DNA from: an uncultured Clostridia bacterium
GTDB taxonomy: Bacteria > Bacillota > Clostridia > TANB77 > CAG-508
Length of the DNA: 8,727 nt
NCBI GenBank assembly: GCA_944386335.1
Contig: CALXAQ010000017.1
Coordinates: forward strand, 1 to 8,727
Reading direction: 5' to 3'
How positions within the stretch are numbered: the stretch's first letter is position 1; each line of letters begins with the position of its first letter. This document shows, piece after piece, positions 1 to 6,022 of this stretch. Under the pieces are notes generated by a model. The model was not told where the DNA came from. It ran no database searches and was given only the letters and a program-made list of their open reading frames with translations. Position numbers and translations under genes: made by a program.

Positions 1-252
1 ACAAATCCATCTACGAATACAGCTACCCCTACCAATACACCAGCAGCTAATACAACTACCAATACACAAACAAATATAGCAGCACCAATTACCAATACAG
101 CAGGAAGTACTTATACGAACAACACAGGAAATACAAATACATTGCCACAAACAGGTGATGCAAGTGATTATGCTATCTTTCTATTAATAGCAATTTCTAT
201 TGTAATAGCAGTGTATGCCTATAAAAAGGTAAGAGATTATAATATAAAATAA
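1..252 (+). CDS. LPxTG-anchored cell surface protein, C-terminal part (5' end outside window)
   Basis: The last 83 residues of a surface protein are visible; the start lies to the left of the window. Residues 1-47 are a low-complexity linker made almost entirely of Thr, Asn, Ala and Pro, typical of wall-spanning stalks. Next comes the sorting signal: LPQTG at residues 48-52 (bases 142-156), a hydrophobic segment at about residues 58-74 (AIFLLIAISIVIAVYAY), and a short positively charged tail with KK and R, ending at a TAA stop. By family knowledge, a sortase cleaves between Thr and Gly and attaches the protein covalently to peptidoglycan. A sortase gene converges on this one from the opposite strand, so it is a plausible partner, although that pairing is inference. 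The function of the missing ectodomain cannot be told. The anchor assignment is secure. Confidence 0.88.
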   Translation, partial: TNPSTNTATPTNTPAANTTTNTQTNIAAPITNTAGSTYTNNTGNTNTLPQTGDASDYAIFLLIAISIVIAVYAYKKVRDYNIK

Positions 253-265
253 AATAGAAAACATG

Positions 266-305
266 AACATGAACTTTAAGGAAGGTCCCTAAAGTTCATG
301 TTTTT
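266..305. terminator. Bidirectional intrinsic terminator between surface protein and sortase genes
   Basis: Thirteen-base arms at 266-278 and 290-302 (AACATGAACTTTA and its complement) pair perfectly. GGA/TCC can extend the stem inside, leaving a three-base loop. On the plus strand a T-run follows at 301-305. On the minus strand the hairpin is followed by a U-rich stretch (complement of 241-260). It therefore suits termination of both the plus-strand surface protein gene and the minus-strand sortase gene. The core is repeated at 1054-1084. Confidence 0.85.
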
Positions 306-354
306 GTAATCTGGGAAAATTCCTTGCAATCCAGGTGCAATTTATGGACACTCT

Positions 355-993
355 TTAAATTGCAGCTTTTGCCTGAATAATGGTACGAGAACCTTTTAAG
401 TTGTTACAAGTAATTAAAGTGACTTGTTTTTTTCCATTAGTCTCTTGAGATAAACAGCTAGTGTTAGAAGCTTCCACTTCGAATTTATTAAAAATGGTAT
501 AAGAAATTGCATTTCCACTCAAATCATATAGTTTAATTTCATCTTCTAAATCTAAAAGATAAGTTTTCCCAAATAAAGTCCCATTGGCATTGTTGTGTCC
601 AGCAATACAAAGATGTCCTATTTCGTTGGGCATAGGGCCTGCAAAACGGCAAGGAGAAATTTTTAGCAATTCATCTGTTGTAGTAGATAAAATAGGATAA
701 GTTAGTTTAATAGCAGGAATTTCAATAATGCCTATCACAAAAGGTTCAGAAGAGGAAAGAGAGTTTTCTAATTTTTGGGCAGAACTGTTTTCAGAAACTT
801 GATTTACATATAACGTACTCAGCTGAAAACTCTGCAAATAAGATTGAGATAGCTTTTCATTTTGAGAAGATTGGAAACTAGAGTAAAGATAAAAAATAAT
901 GAGAAGGATACATAGTAAAACAGAAAAAGCAAATACTAACAAAAAATGTTTCTTCTTTTTTAAATTAGATTTATGCAACAAAATATGATTCAT
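355..993 (-). CDS. Membrane-anchored sortase (transpeptidase)
   Basis: A 212-residue sortase-family cysteine transpeptidase, which cleaves sorting signals of surface proteins and links them to the cell wall or to pilin subunits. Residues 1-15 are short and basic (KKKKH). Residues 16-39 form one transmembrane segment, giving an N-terminal anchor with the enzyme outside the cell. The catalytic domain covers about residues 85-212. The expected triad is visible: His133 in AGHNN, Cys196 in TLITC, and Arg203 in GSRTII. The TLxTC motif and small size fit a class D-like enzyme, but the class cannot be fixed without a profile search. The start chosen is the ATG at 991-993, preceded on the minus strand by AAAGGAG; the spacing of 12 bases is slightly long. 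An upstream in-frame ATG at 1051-1053 would add 20 residues but has no ribosome binding site. The gene converges on the LPQTG protein gene and lies between two near-identical palindromes. Confidence 0.87.
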   Translation of the reverse strand: MNHILLHKSNLKKKKHFLLVFAFSVLLCILLIIFYLYSSFQSSQNEKLSQSYLQSFQLSTLYVNQVSENSSAQKLENSLSSSEPFVIGIIEIPAIKLTYPILSTTTDELLKISPCRFAGPMPNEIGHLCIAGHNNANGTLFGKTYLLDLEDEIKLYDLSGNAISYTIFNKFEVEASNTSCLSQETNGKKQVTLITCNNLKGSRTIIQAKAAI

Positions 994-1053
994 TTTTACT
1001 TTTTTCTCCTTTTTTCTTAGTATGAGCGAAACATAGAAATTTATGCAATGCAA

Positions 1054-1084
1054 TTGAACTTTAAGAAAGGTCCCTAAAGTTCAA
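1054..1084. repeat. Second copy of the palindrome, upstream of the sortase gene
   Basis: Ten-base arms at 1054-1063 (TTGAACTTTA) and 1075-1084 (TAAAGTTCAA) surround an 11-base centre. The 27-base core (1056-1082) matches the copy at 271-297 with one substitution (A1066 against G281). This copy has no T-run on either side, so it does not look like an intrinsic terminator. It lies in the intergenic region upstream of the sortase start and of the pyrH promoter. It could be an operator, a dispersed repeat or an mRNA 5' hairpin; the sequence alone does not decide. Confidence 0.7.
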
Positions 1085-1112
1085 AGAAAATTAAAAATTT
1101 CTTAAGAAAGTG

Positions 1113-1142
1113 TTTCTTTTTCTATGAGTTATGTGATAGAAT
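1113..1142 (+). promoter_or_regulatory. Putative promoter of the pyrH operon
   Basis: An extended -10 element is seen: TG at 1134-1135, one base, then TAGAAT at 1137-1142. The best -35 is weak, TTTCTT at 1113-1118 with an 18-base spacer. Transcription would begin near 1149, giving a leader of about 28 bases before pyrH. The -35 region overlaps a TTTCTT/AAGAAA inverted repeat cluster (1098-1118). The -10 is good; the -35 assignment is tentative. Confidence 0.5.
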
Positions 1143-1176
1143 AAGGGCATAAAATAAAAAAGGAGTGATTGAAAAA

Positions 1177-1884
1177 GTGCCAGAAACAAAATATAAACGT
1201 ATTTTACTAAAACTAAGCGGAGAAGCATTGGCAGGAGAGAAAAAAACAGGCGTGGATGCAGAGGTTTTAGGAAAAATATGTGACCAAGTAAAAAATGTTG
1301 TAGAGCTTGGTGTGGAAGTGGCAATTGTAGTAGGTGGAGGTAACTTTTGGAGAGGCAGATATGGTCATCAAATGGAGAGAACAACTTCTGATTATATGGG
1401 AATGCTTGCTACAGCAATGAATGGTTTAGCTTTGCAAGACGCTCTAGAATCTAGAGGAATTATGACAAGGTTGCAAACGGCTATTGAAATGAGAGAAGTA
1501 GCAGAGCCATACATTAGAAGAAAAGCCACAAAACATTTAGAAAAAGGAAGAGTTGTTATTTTTTCTTGTGGTACAGGAAACCCATATTTTACAACAGATA
1601 CTGCTGCAGCTTTAAGAGCAGCAGAAATCGATGCGCAGGTCATTTTGCTTGCGAAAACAATTGATGGAGTGTATAGTGCTGATCCAAAAATAGATAAAAA
1701 TGCAATAAAATATGATACAATTACTTATTTAGATATTTTAAATCAAGATTTAAAAGTAATGGATGCAACAGCAACTTCTCTATGCATGGACAATCATATT
1801 CCACTTATTGTGTTTGGAATTGATAAACCAGAAAATATGGTAAGGATAGTTAAAGGAGAAAAAATTGGAACAATTGTTAATTAA
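1177..1884 (+). CDS. pyrH: UMP kinase (uridylate kinase)
   Basis: PyrH phosphorylates UMP to UDP with ATP, the committed step from de novo UMP to all other pyrimidine nucleotides, as a cytoplasmic hexamer of the amino acid kinase family. The 235 residues match the family's usual length. Visible motifs are YKRILLKLSGEAL at about residues 6-18, the glycine-rich VGGGNFWRG at 52-60, DYMGMLATAMN at 72-82, GTGNPYFTTDTAAALRA at 132-148 and DGVYSADP at 163-170. The start chosen is GTG at 1177, because AAGGAG ends 11 bases before it and the protein then starts PETKYKR, as in homologues. A GTG at 1165 is in frame but lies inside the Shine-Dalgarno sequence. It is the first gene of the operon; frr follows after 48 bases. 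The rpsB and tsf genes that often precede pyrH in Firmicutes are not here; a sortase gene is. Confidence 0.96.
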   Translation: MPETKYKRILLKLSGEALAGEKKTGVDAEVLGKICDQVKNVVELGVEVAIVVGGGNFWRGRYGHQMERTTSDYMGMLATAMNGLALQDALESRGIMTRLQTAIEMREVAEPYIRRKATKHLEKGRVVIFSCGTGNPYFTTDTAAALRAAEIDAQVILLAKTIDGVYSADPKIDKNAIKYDTITYLDILNQDLKVMDATATSLCMDNHIPLIVFGIDKPENMVRIVKGEKIGTIVN

Positions 1885-1932
1885 GCCAAACGTAAATGGC
1901 ATAAATTATAATAAAGAAGGAGAGAAAAGAAC

Positions 1933-2481
1933 ATGGATTATCAAAATATAGAAGAAAGAATGAAAAAAACAATTAGCGTATTTGAAGAAAATTTGGCAGA
2001 AATAAGAGCAGGTAGAGCAAACCCTGCTATCTTAAACAAAATTACAATAGACTATTATGGAACACAAACTCCAATTAATCAGGTAGCTGGTATTTCTGTA
2101 CCAGAAGCAAGATTAATTGTGATTCAACCATGGGATATGAATGCTTTAAAAGAAATAGAAAGAGCCATACTTGCTTCTGATATTGGAATTACACCAAATA
2201 ATGATGGAAAAGTCATTCGTCTAAATTTCCCAGAATTAAATGAAGAAAGAAGAAAAGAAATTGTAAAAGATATTAGAAAAATGGCAGAAGAAGCAAAAGT
2301 AGCAGTAAGAGCCGTTAGAAGAGATGGACTAGATGAATTCAAAGCAAAGCAAAAAAATGCAGAAATTACAGAAGATGATTTGAAAGTAGCAGAGGATCAA
2401 ATTCAAAAATTAACAGATAAATATGTGGAAGAAATTGATAAAAAGATGGAAACAAAAGAAAAAGAAATTATGACAGTTTAG
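1933..2481 (+). CDS. frr: Ribosome recycling factor
   Basis: Frr acts with EF-G to split the post-termination ribosome and release mRNA and deacylated tRNA. The 182 residues are close to the family's usual 185. Family landmarks are clear: the N-terminal helix ending EIRAGRANPAIL (about residues 23-34), then DYYGTQTPINQVAGISVPEARLIVIQPWD, which forms the small beta domain, and NDGKVIRLNFPELNEERRKEIVK, followed by the long C-terminal helices with VRAVRRDGLDEFK. The start is the ATG at 1933, with AAGGAG ending about 10 bases upstream. The stop is TAG, the only TAG among the genes in this window. The pyrH-frr pairing is conserved widely in bacteria and supports the call. No internal terminator is seen, so co-transcription with pyrH is likely. 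Confidence 0.97.
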   Translation: MDYQNIEERMKKTISVFEENLAEIRAGRANPAILNKITIDYYGTQTPINQVAGISVPEARLIVIQPWDMNALKEIERAILASDIGITPNNDGKVIRLNFPELNEERRKEIVKDIRKMAEEAKVAVRAVRRDGLDEFKAKQKNAEITEDDLKVAEDQIQKLTDKYVEEIDKKMETKEKEIMTV

Positions 2482-2517
2482 TACAAAGACATCTAGAAAG
2501 CAGGAAGGGAGAAAAAA

Positions 2518-3225
2518 ATGGAAACAAAAAATATGCCAAAACATATTGCCATTATTATGGATGGTAATAGAAGATGGGCAAAAGCAAAAGGGCTAGATGC
2601 AAAGCAAGGACATAAAGAAGGGGCGAAAACTTTAGAAAAAATTGTTCGCTATGCCAATAAAATAGGACTTCCATACATCACAACCTATGCTTTTTCTACA
2701 GAAAACTGGAAGAGGACAGAGGAAGAAGTAGGAGCACTTATATTACTTTTGCAAACCTATTTAGATGACTATAGTAAAAGGGCAGATACAGAAAACATAA
2801 AAGTAAATATAATTGGAAATATAGAGGCACTCTCTGCTGGTATGCAAAAAAGTATGAGGAATTGTATGGAAAGAACCAAAAACAATACGGGAGTTACCTT
2901 TAATATCGCTATTAATTATGGAGGAAGAGAGGAACTATTAAAGGCAACCAAAGAGATAGCAAAAGAGGTAAAAGAAGGCAGCTTAAGTTTAGAAGAGATT
3001 ACAGAAGAGACAATAGAAAATCATTTATACACAGCAGGACAGCCAGACCCAGATTTACTTATCCGTACAAGTGGAGAGTTAAGAACAAGTAATTTCTTGC
3101 CATGGCAATTGGTTTATACAGAATTTATTTTTATGGATAAATATTGGCCAGATTTTACAGAGCAAGATTTAGACGAGGCCATTCGAATATATCAAAATAG
3201 AACAAGAAAATTTGGAGCAAATTAA
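2518..3225 (+). CDS. uppS: Undecaprenyl diphosphate synthase (cis-prenyltransferase)
   Basis: UppS condenses isopentenyl diphosphate units onto farnesyl diphosphate with cis double bonds. The product is the C55 carrier lipid that brings cell wall precursors across the membrane. The 235 residues fit the family. Signature motifs are HIAIIMDGNRRWAK at residues 9-22 (Asp15 is the conserved Mg/diphosphate residue), TYAFSTENWKR at 56-66, and PDPDLLIRTSGELRTSNFLPWQ at 176-197, with the basic residues Arg183 and Arg189 that bind diphosphate and Glu202 in YTEF. The ATG at 2518 follows a GGAAGGGAG ribosome binding site. It sits 36 bases after frr and 14 bases before cdsA, so it is translated from the same message. 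The label uppS rather than a shorter-chain prenyltransferase rests on neighbourhood and length. Confidence 0.96.
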   Translation: METKNMPKHIAIIMDGNRRWAKAKGLDAKQGHKEGAKTLEKIVRYANKIGLPYITTYAFSTENWKRTEEEVGALILLLQTYLDDYSKRADTENIKVNIIGNIEALSAGMQKSMRNCMERTKNNTGVTFNIAINYGGREELLKATKEIAKEVKEGSLSLEEITEETIENHLYTAGQPDPDLLIRTSGELRTSNFLPWQLVYTEFIFMDKYWPDFTEQDLDEAIRIYQNRTRKFGAN

Positions 3226-3239
3226 GAGGAGAAAATAAC

Positions 3240-4043
3240 ATGAATTGGAAAAGAATATCTTCAGCATTATTAGGTTTTCCTGTAGTGCTAGTTATATTAC
3301 TAATTAGAAATAAATATATTGTAGATATCTGCTTAGCATTTATTGCATACCTAAGTATGAATGAATATTTTAATGCAGTTTCTAAAATCAGTAATCCAGT
3401 AAGATGGGTAGGATATGTTAGTTGTGCAGCTATTGCACTAATTCATTTAGTACCTATGGAATATTTAAGATTGGTAGTTACCATATTACCAGCAACTCTA
3501 TTTTTAATATTGTTTGCGCAAGTAATTGCAACAGATATGAAAACAAGCTTTAAAGATATTTGTTATACTTTTTTTGGTATCATCTATATTGTATTTTTCA
3601 TGATGTTTATTGCGTTTATTTCTGGAATGCCAGATGGAGGAATTTTAATATGGTATGCCATTATTGCTGCATGGGGAACAGATATTTTTGCGTTTTTTGT
3701 TGGCAAAGCCATAGGTAAGCATAAGTTTAGTAAAGTAAGTCCTAAAAAATCTGTAGAAGGATGTATAGGAGGAACAATAGGAGGAGTTTTATTATGCCTA
3801 TTATATACCTTTGTGGTAAATACTTATTTTGGCATGAATTATTCTTACCTTATCATGACAGGTATAGGCTTAGTGCTAAGTTTGATAGGACAAATAGGAG
3901 ATTTTGCTGCATCTAGCATTAAGAGATTTGTAGATATCAAAGATTATAGCAATTTAATACCAGGACATGGTGGAATGCTAGATAGAATTGATAGTTTACT
4001 ATTTTTAGCACCATTTGCCTATTTCTTATTTACACTTTTATAA
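3240..4043 (+). CDS. cdsA: Phosphatidate cytidylyltransferase (CDP-diglyceride synthase)
   Basis: CdsA converts phosphatidic acid and CTP to CDP-diacylglycerol, the precursor of the acidic phospholipids; it is an integral membrane enzyme. The 267-residue product is almost entirely hydrophobic helices, with about seven to eight likely membrane segments. The family signature is intact near the C-terminus: residues 225-251 read SSIKR, then KD, then PGHGGMLDRID, which carries the metal-binding aspartates. A second conserved stretch, AWGTDIFAFFVGKAIGKHK, lies at about 144-162, followed by SPKKSVEG. The start is ATG at 3240 with AGAGGAG about nine bases upstream. The gap to rseP is only 18 bases. 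In most Firmicutes dxr lies between these two genes; here it is missing with no visible remnant. Confidence 0.95.
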   Translation: MNWKRISSALLGFPVVLVILLIRNKYIVDICLAFIAYLSMNEYFNAVSKISNPVRWVGYVSCAAIALIHLVPMEYLRLVVTILPATLFLILFAQVIATDMKTSFKDICYTFFGIIYIVFFMMFIAFISGMPDGGILIWYAIIAAWGTDIFAFFVGKAIGKHKFSKVSPKKSVEGCIGGTIGGVLLCLLYTFVVNTYFGMNYSYLIMTGIGLVLSLIGQIGDFAASSIKRFVDIKDYSNLIPGHGGMLDRIDSLLFLAPFAYFLFTLL

Positions 4044-4061
4044 GGAAAAAGGAGGAAAAAT

Positions 4062-5330
4062 TTGACAGCATTTATCATTACGGCATTAAAAATTATATTT
4101 TTATTAGGTTTTTTAATTACCATCCATGAATTAGGTCATTTTTTAGTGGCAAAGCTTTGCAAAGTGAAAGTAAATGAATTTGCTATAGGTTTTGGACCTA
4201 AAATTTGGCAAAAACAAGGAAAAGTAACCAAATATACTTTAAGGCTAATTCCTCTTGGTGGTTATAATAGTATGGAGGGAGAAGAACAATATTCCGAAGA
4301 AGAAGGTTCTTTTAGCAAAGCAAGTATTCCGAAAAGAATAGCGATTGTGCTTGCTGGTGGAATGGTGAATATTCTATTTGGTATTGTAACCTATTTTATT
4401 TTAATGGCTTGTGTAGGTAATAATACTTCCCTTGTGGTAGATAGTACAATGGAGAATTATGCAGCACAAACAGCTGGTGTGCAAGCAGGAGATGAAATTA
4501 TAAAGGTAAATGGGAAAAACGTTCATTTAAAGACAGATTTAGATGAAATATTAGAACAGAATAATGGAGAAGAAATGACATTAACCGTAAAAAGAGGCGA
4601 AGAAATACAAGAAATCACATTAACGCCTACGGCAGTAGATGCCAAAAGTACAGGAATCTATTTACGAGGAACAGAGGCAGAAGGAGAAGCATCTACTAAG
4701 ATTTTAATGATTGAAGTTGGTAGCAGTGCAGAAAAGGCAGGTTTAAAAGAAAATGATGAAATCATAAAAATAAATGGGGCAGAAGTAAAAAATCAAGAGG
4801 AAATTATAGGAGCTATTACCAATAGTGAGCTTGAGACGATAGAATTTACTGTGCAAAGAGGAAACGAAACTTTAGATATTTCTTTAACGCCAGATACAAC
4901 ACCAGTTTATTATTTAGGTATTTATTTTAAAATGGCAGAAAATAATCTAGGAAACAATTTATATTATGCCTTTTATCAAACGGGAGATTTTAGCTTTTCT
5001 ATTATAGATAATCTAAAAATGTTGGTAACGGGTCAAGTAAGAGCAAATCAGTTAATGGGACCAGTTGGAATCTCAGAGGTAGTAGCGCAGACTACTGGAA
5101 TAGAAGATTTTGTTTATTTATTAGCACTTATCTCTTTATCTTTAGGTGTAACCAACCTTCTACCAATTCCAGCATTAGATGGAGGACGAATTGTACTATT
5201 GTTAATAGAAGCCATTCGTAGAAAACGACTTAGCGAAAAAACAGAAATGAATATACAATTAATCGGTTTTGCATTTTTAATAACACTATCGATTTATGTG
5301 GCATATAATGATATTTTGAGGATTTTATAA
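4062..5330 (+). CDS. rseP: Site-2 type intramembrane zinc metalloprotease RseP/RasP
   Basis: A membrane protease that cuts substrates within the bilayer, typically anti-sigma factors, remnant signal peptides and cell division proteins. The 422 residues carry all the expected parts. A first membrane helix holds the zinc motif HELGH (His22, Glu23, His26). GFGPKIW and PLGGYNSMEGE follow at about 43-75, and a second helix at 93-116. Two tandem PDZ domains follow at about 125-195 (core AGVQAGDEIIKVNG) and 205-280 (core AGLKENDEIIKING). The C-terminal helices contain NLLPIPALDGGR at 365-376, whose Asp373 is the third zinc ligand. The second PDZ domain makes it resemble the E. coli RseP layout rather than the single-PDZ form of Bacillus RasP. 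The start is TTG at 4062, fixed by GGAGG at 4051-4055 with six-base spacing. It is the last gene of the conserved operon segment. Confidence 0.95.
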   Translation: MTAFIITALKIIFLLGFLITIHELGHFLVAKLCKVKVNEFAIGFGPKIWQKQGKVTKYTLRLIPLGGYNSMEGEEQYSEEEGSFSKASIPKRIAIVLAGGMVNILFGIVTYFILMACVGNNTSLVVDSTMENYAAQTAGVQAGDEIIKVNGKNVHLKTDLDEILEQNNGEEMTLTVKRGEEIQEITLTPTAVDAKSTGIYLRGTEAEGEASTKILMIEVGSSAEKAGLKENDEIIKINGAEVKNQEEIIGAITNSELETIEFTVQRGNETLDISLTPDTTPVYYLGIYFKMAENNLGNNLYYAFYQTGDFSFSIIDNLKMLVTGQVRANQLMGPVGISEVVAQTTGIEDFVYLLALISLSLGVTNLLPIPALDGGRIVLLLIEAIRRKRLSEKTEMNIQLIGFAFLITLSIYVAYNDILRIL

Positions 5331-5335
5331 AAACA

Positions 5336-5364
5336 TTGCAAAAATTATGTAAATGTGTTAGAAT
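5336..5364 (+). promoter_or_regulatory. Promoter of the 153-residue unknown gene
   Basis: TTGCAA at 5336-5341 and TAGAAT at 5359-5364 are separated by exactly 17 bases, close to the housekeeping sigma consensus. TSS would be near 5371. The -35 begins only five bases after the rseP stop codon, with no terminator in between, so operon read-through can also reach this gene. Confidence 0.72.
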
Positions 5365-5378
5365 ATATACTGCAAATC

Positions 5379-5410
5379 CTTTAATCCTATTTTGCACCAC
5401 AGGATTAAAG
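5379..5410 (+). promoter_or_regulatory. Stem-loop in the 5' leader of the unknown gene
   Basis: A perfect ten-base stem, CTTTAATCCT at 5379-5388 and AGGATTAAAG at 5401-5410, closes a 12-base loop. It would begin about eight bases from the predicted TSS. There is no T-run after it, so it is not a terminator. AATCCT also occurs at 5375-5380, giving a second possible partner for AGGATT at 5401-5406. I do not recognise a known riboswitch class. It may stabilise the message or serve as a regulatory site. Confidence 0.55.
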
Positions 5411-5450
5411 ACAACCCGAGGAAAACGAAATGTTTTAAGGAGGAAATGTT

Positions 5451-5912
5451 ATGAAGTTGTTTCACAAAGAAAGAGGGAAAGAAGTAGTATATGTTCAGAT
5501 GCAAGACATAATGTATCTTATGCATGAACTGGACATTGGAATACCTGCATCTATTGTTAGCAAACTATTTGGAGGCGGAACTGTTATTGTAACAGATGAA
5601 AATCGGTTTGAATTTGTAAAATTTAGCAATGAAAAAGAGGTAAAGTATTTTAAAGATTTGGACTTTATCTTGGATTACAGAGAATATAAAGACTTAACCG
5701 ATGAACAGCTGGATAAAAAATGGCGGGAACTTGCAGATAAGCTAAATGGAATTGCAGAAAAATGGAACGGGATGTCCATTGACGAAAGGAAAAAGAATGC
5801 TGAACTTTATACAGAGTATCAGAAGATAGACTATATGTTAAAATTCTTAAAGGAAGTGTATGATGTTAAGCATGGGGCAAGAGTTATGCCCTTCCCAAAT
5901 TTTATAAAGTGA
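5451..5912 (+). CDS. Protein of unknown function, 153 residues, single-gene cassette
   Basis: I do not recognise this family. The product is soluble-looking, with no signal peptide or membrane helix. Residues 1-60 are mixed hydrophobic and polar, with a glycine patch KLFGGGTVIV at about 38-47. Residues 60-125 are strongly charged and probably helical, with amphipathic stretches such as LTDEQLDKKWRELADKL. The protein ends in MPFPNFIK. The start is firm: ATG at 5451 with a perfect AAGGAGG at 5437-5443 and seven-base spacing. It has its own promoter, a structured 120-base leader and its own terminator. In related Firmicutes no such gene is expected between rseP and polC, so I infer a later insertion. 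Arginine codon CGG appears twice and CTG leucine is more frequent here, while I noticed no in-frame CGG in the neighbouring genes; this is weak support for transfer. No function can be assigned. Confidence 0.82.
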   Translation: MKLFHKERGKEVVYVQMQDIMYLMHELDIGIPASIVSKLFGGGTVIVTDENRFEFVKFSNEKEVKYFKDLDFILDYREYKDLTDEQLDKKWRELADKLNGIAEKWNGMSIDERKKNAELYTEYQKIDYMLKFLKEVYDVKHGARVMPFPNFIK

Positions 5913-5918
5913 AATAAA

Positions 5919-5956
5919 GAAAATGGCTCTGCTAATAGCAGGGCTTATTTTCTTTT
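5919..5956 (+). terminator. Intrinsic terminator after the unknown gene
   Basis: The hairpin runs from 5919 to 5952: GAAAAT pairs with ATTTTC, and GGCTCTGCT with AGCAGGGCT (two G-T wobbles, one bulged T), around a three-base AAT loop. TTTT follows at 5953-5956. It starts seven bases after the stop codon and separates the upstream transcription unit from polC. Confidence 0.85.
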
Positions 5957-5965
5957 AAAAATTTC

Positions 5966-5994
5966 TTGTCATTTAAAAGCAAATATAGTACAAT
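5966..5994 (+). promoter_or_regulatory. polC promoter
   Basis: TTGTCA at 5966-5971 and TACAAT at 5989-5994 lie 17 bases apart, near the housekeeping sigma consensus. The promoter sits directly after the terminator at 5919-5956, so polC is transcribed separately from the pyrH operon. The predicted TSS is near 6001, leaving a leader of about 22 bases. Confidence 0.72.
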
Positions 5995-6022
5995 AAGTTC
6001 TAGAATGAGGGGGCAAAAACAA

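Noticed and set aside
1..130. Repeated ACNAAT-like units as a tandem repeat or CRISPR array
   Set aside because: The pattern is Thr-Asn codon repetition within the coding frame of a surface protein linker; the units are irregular and have no spacers.
994..1053. N-terminal extension of the sortase from an ATG at 1051-1053
   Set aside because: No ribosome binding site precedes it, and it would encode 20 residues across the AAAGGAG that serves the ATG at 991-993; the shorter form has a normal basic-then-hydrophobic anchor.
1054..1084. Second palindrome as an intrinsic terminator
   Set aside because: No T-run follows on either strand and its inner stem is weakened by the A1066 change.
1165..1176. 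GTG at 1165 as the pyrH start
   Set aside because: It overlaps the AGGAG ribosome binding site; GTG at 1177 is correctly spaced and matches the usual protein N-terminus.
1091..1643. Antisense open frames opposite pyrH (1091-1384 and 1392-1643)
   Set aside because: They are mirror frames of a strongly conserved gene and show no ribosome binding sites or recognisable domains.
1907..1912. TATAAT between pyrH and frr as an internal promoter
   Set aside because: No acceptable -35 lies 16-18 bases upstream (around 1884-1889 the sequence is AGCCAA), and such hexamers are common in AT-rich DNA.
5336..5527. 63-residue open frame on the plus strand
   Set aside because: It starts in the promoter, crosses the leader stem-loop and overlaps the start of the 153-residue gene in another frame; no ribosome binding site and no recognisable protein.
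5966..6022. TTG at 5966 or ATG at 6005 as the polC start
   Set aside because: The TTG lies inside the -35 box, and the ATG at 6005 is only a few bases past the predicted TSS. The ATG at 6023 has a GAGGGGG ribosome binding site.
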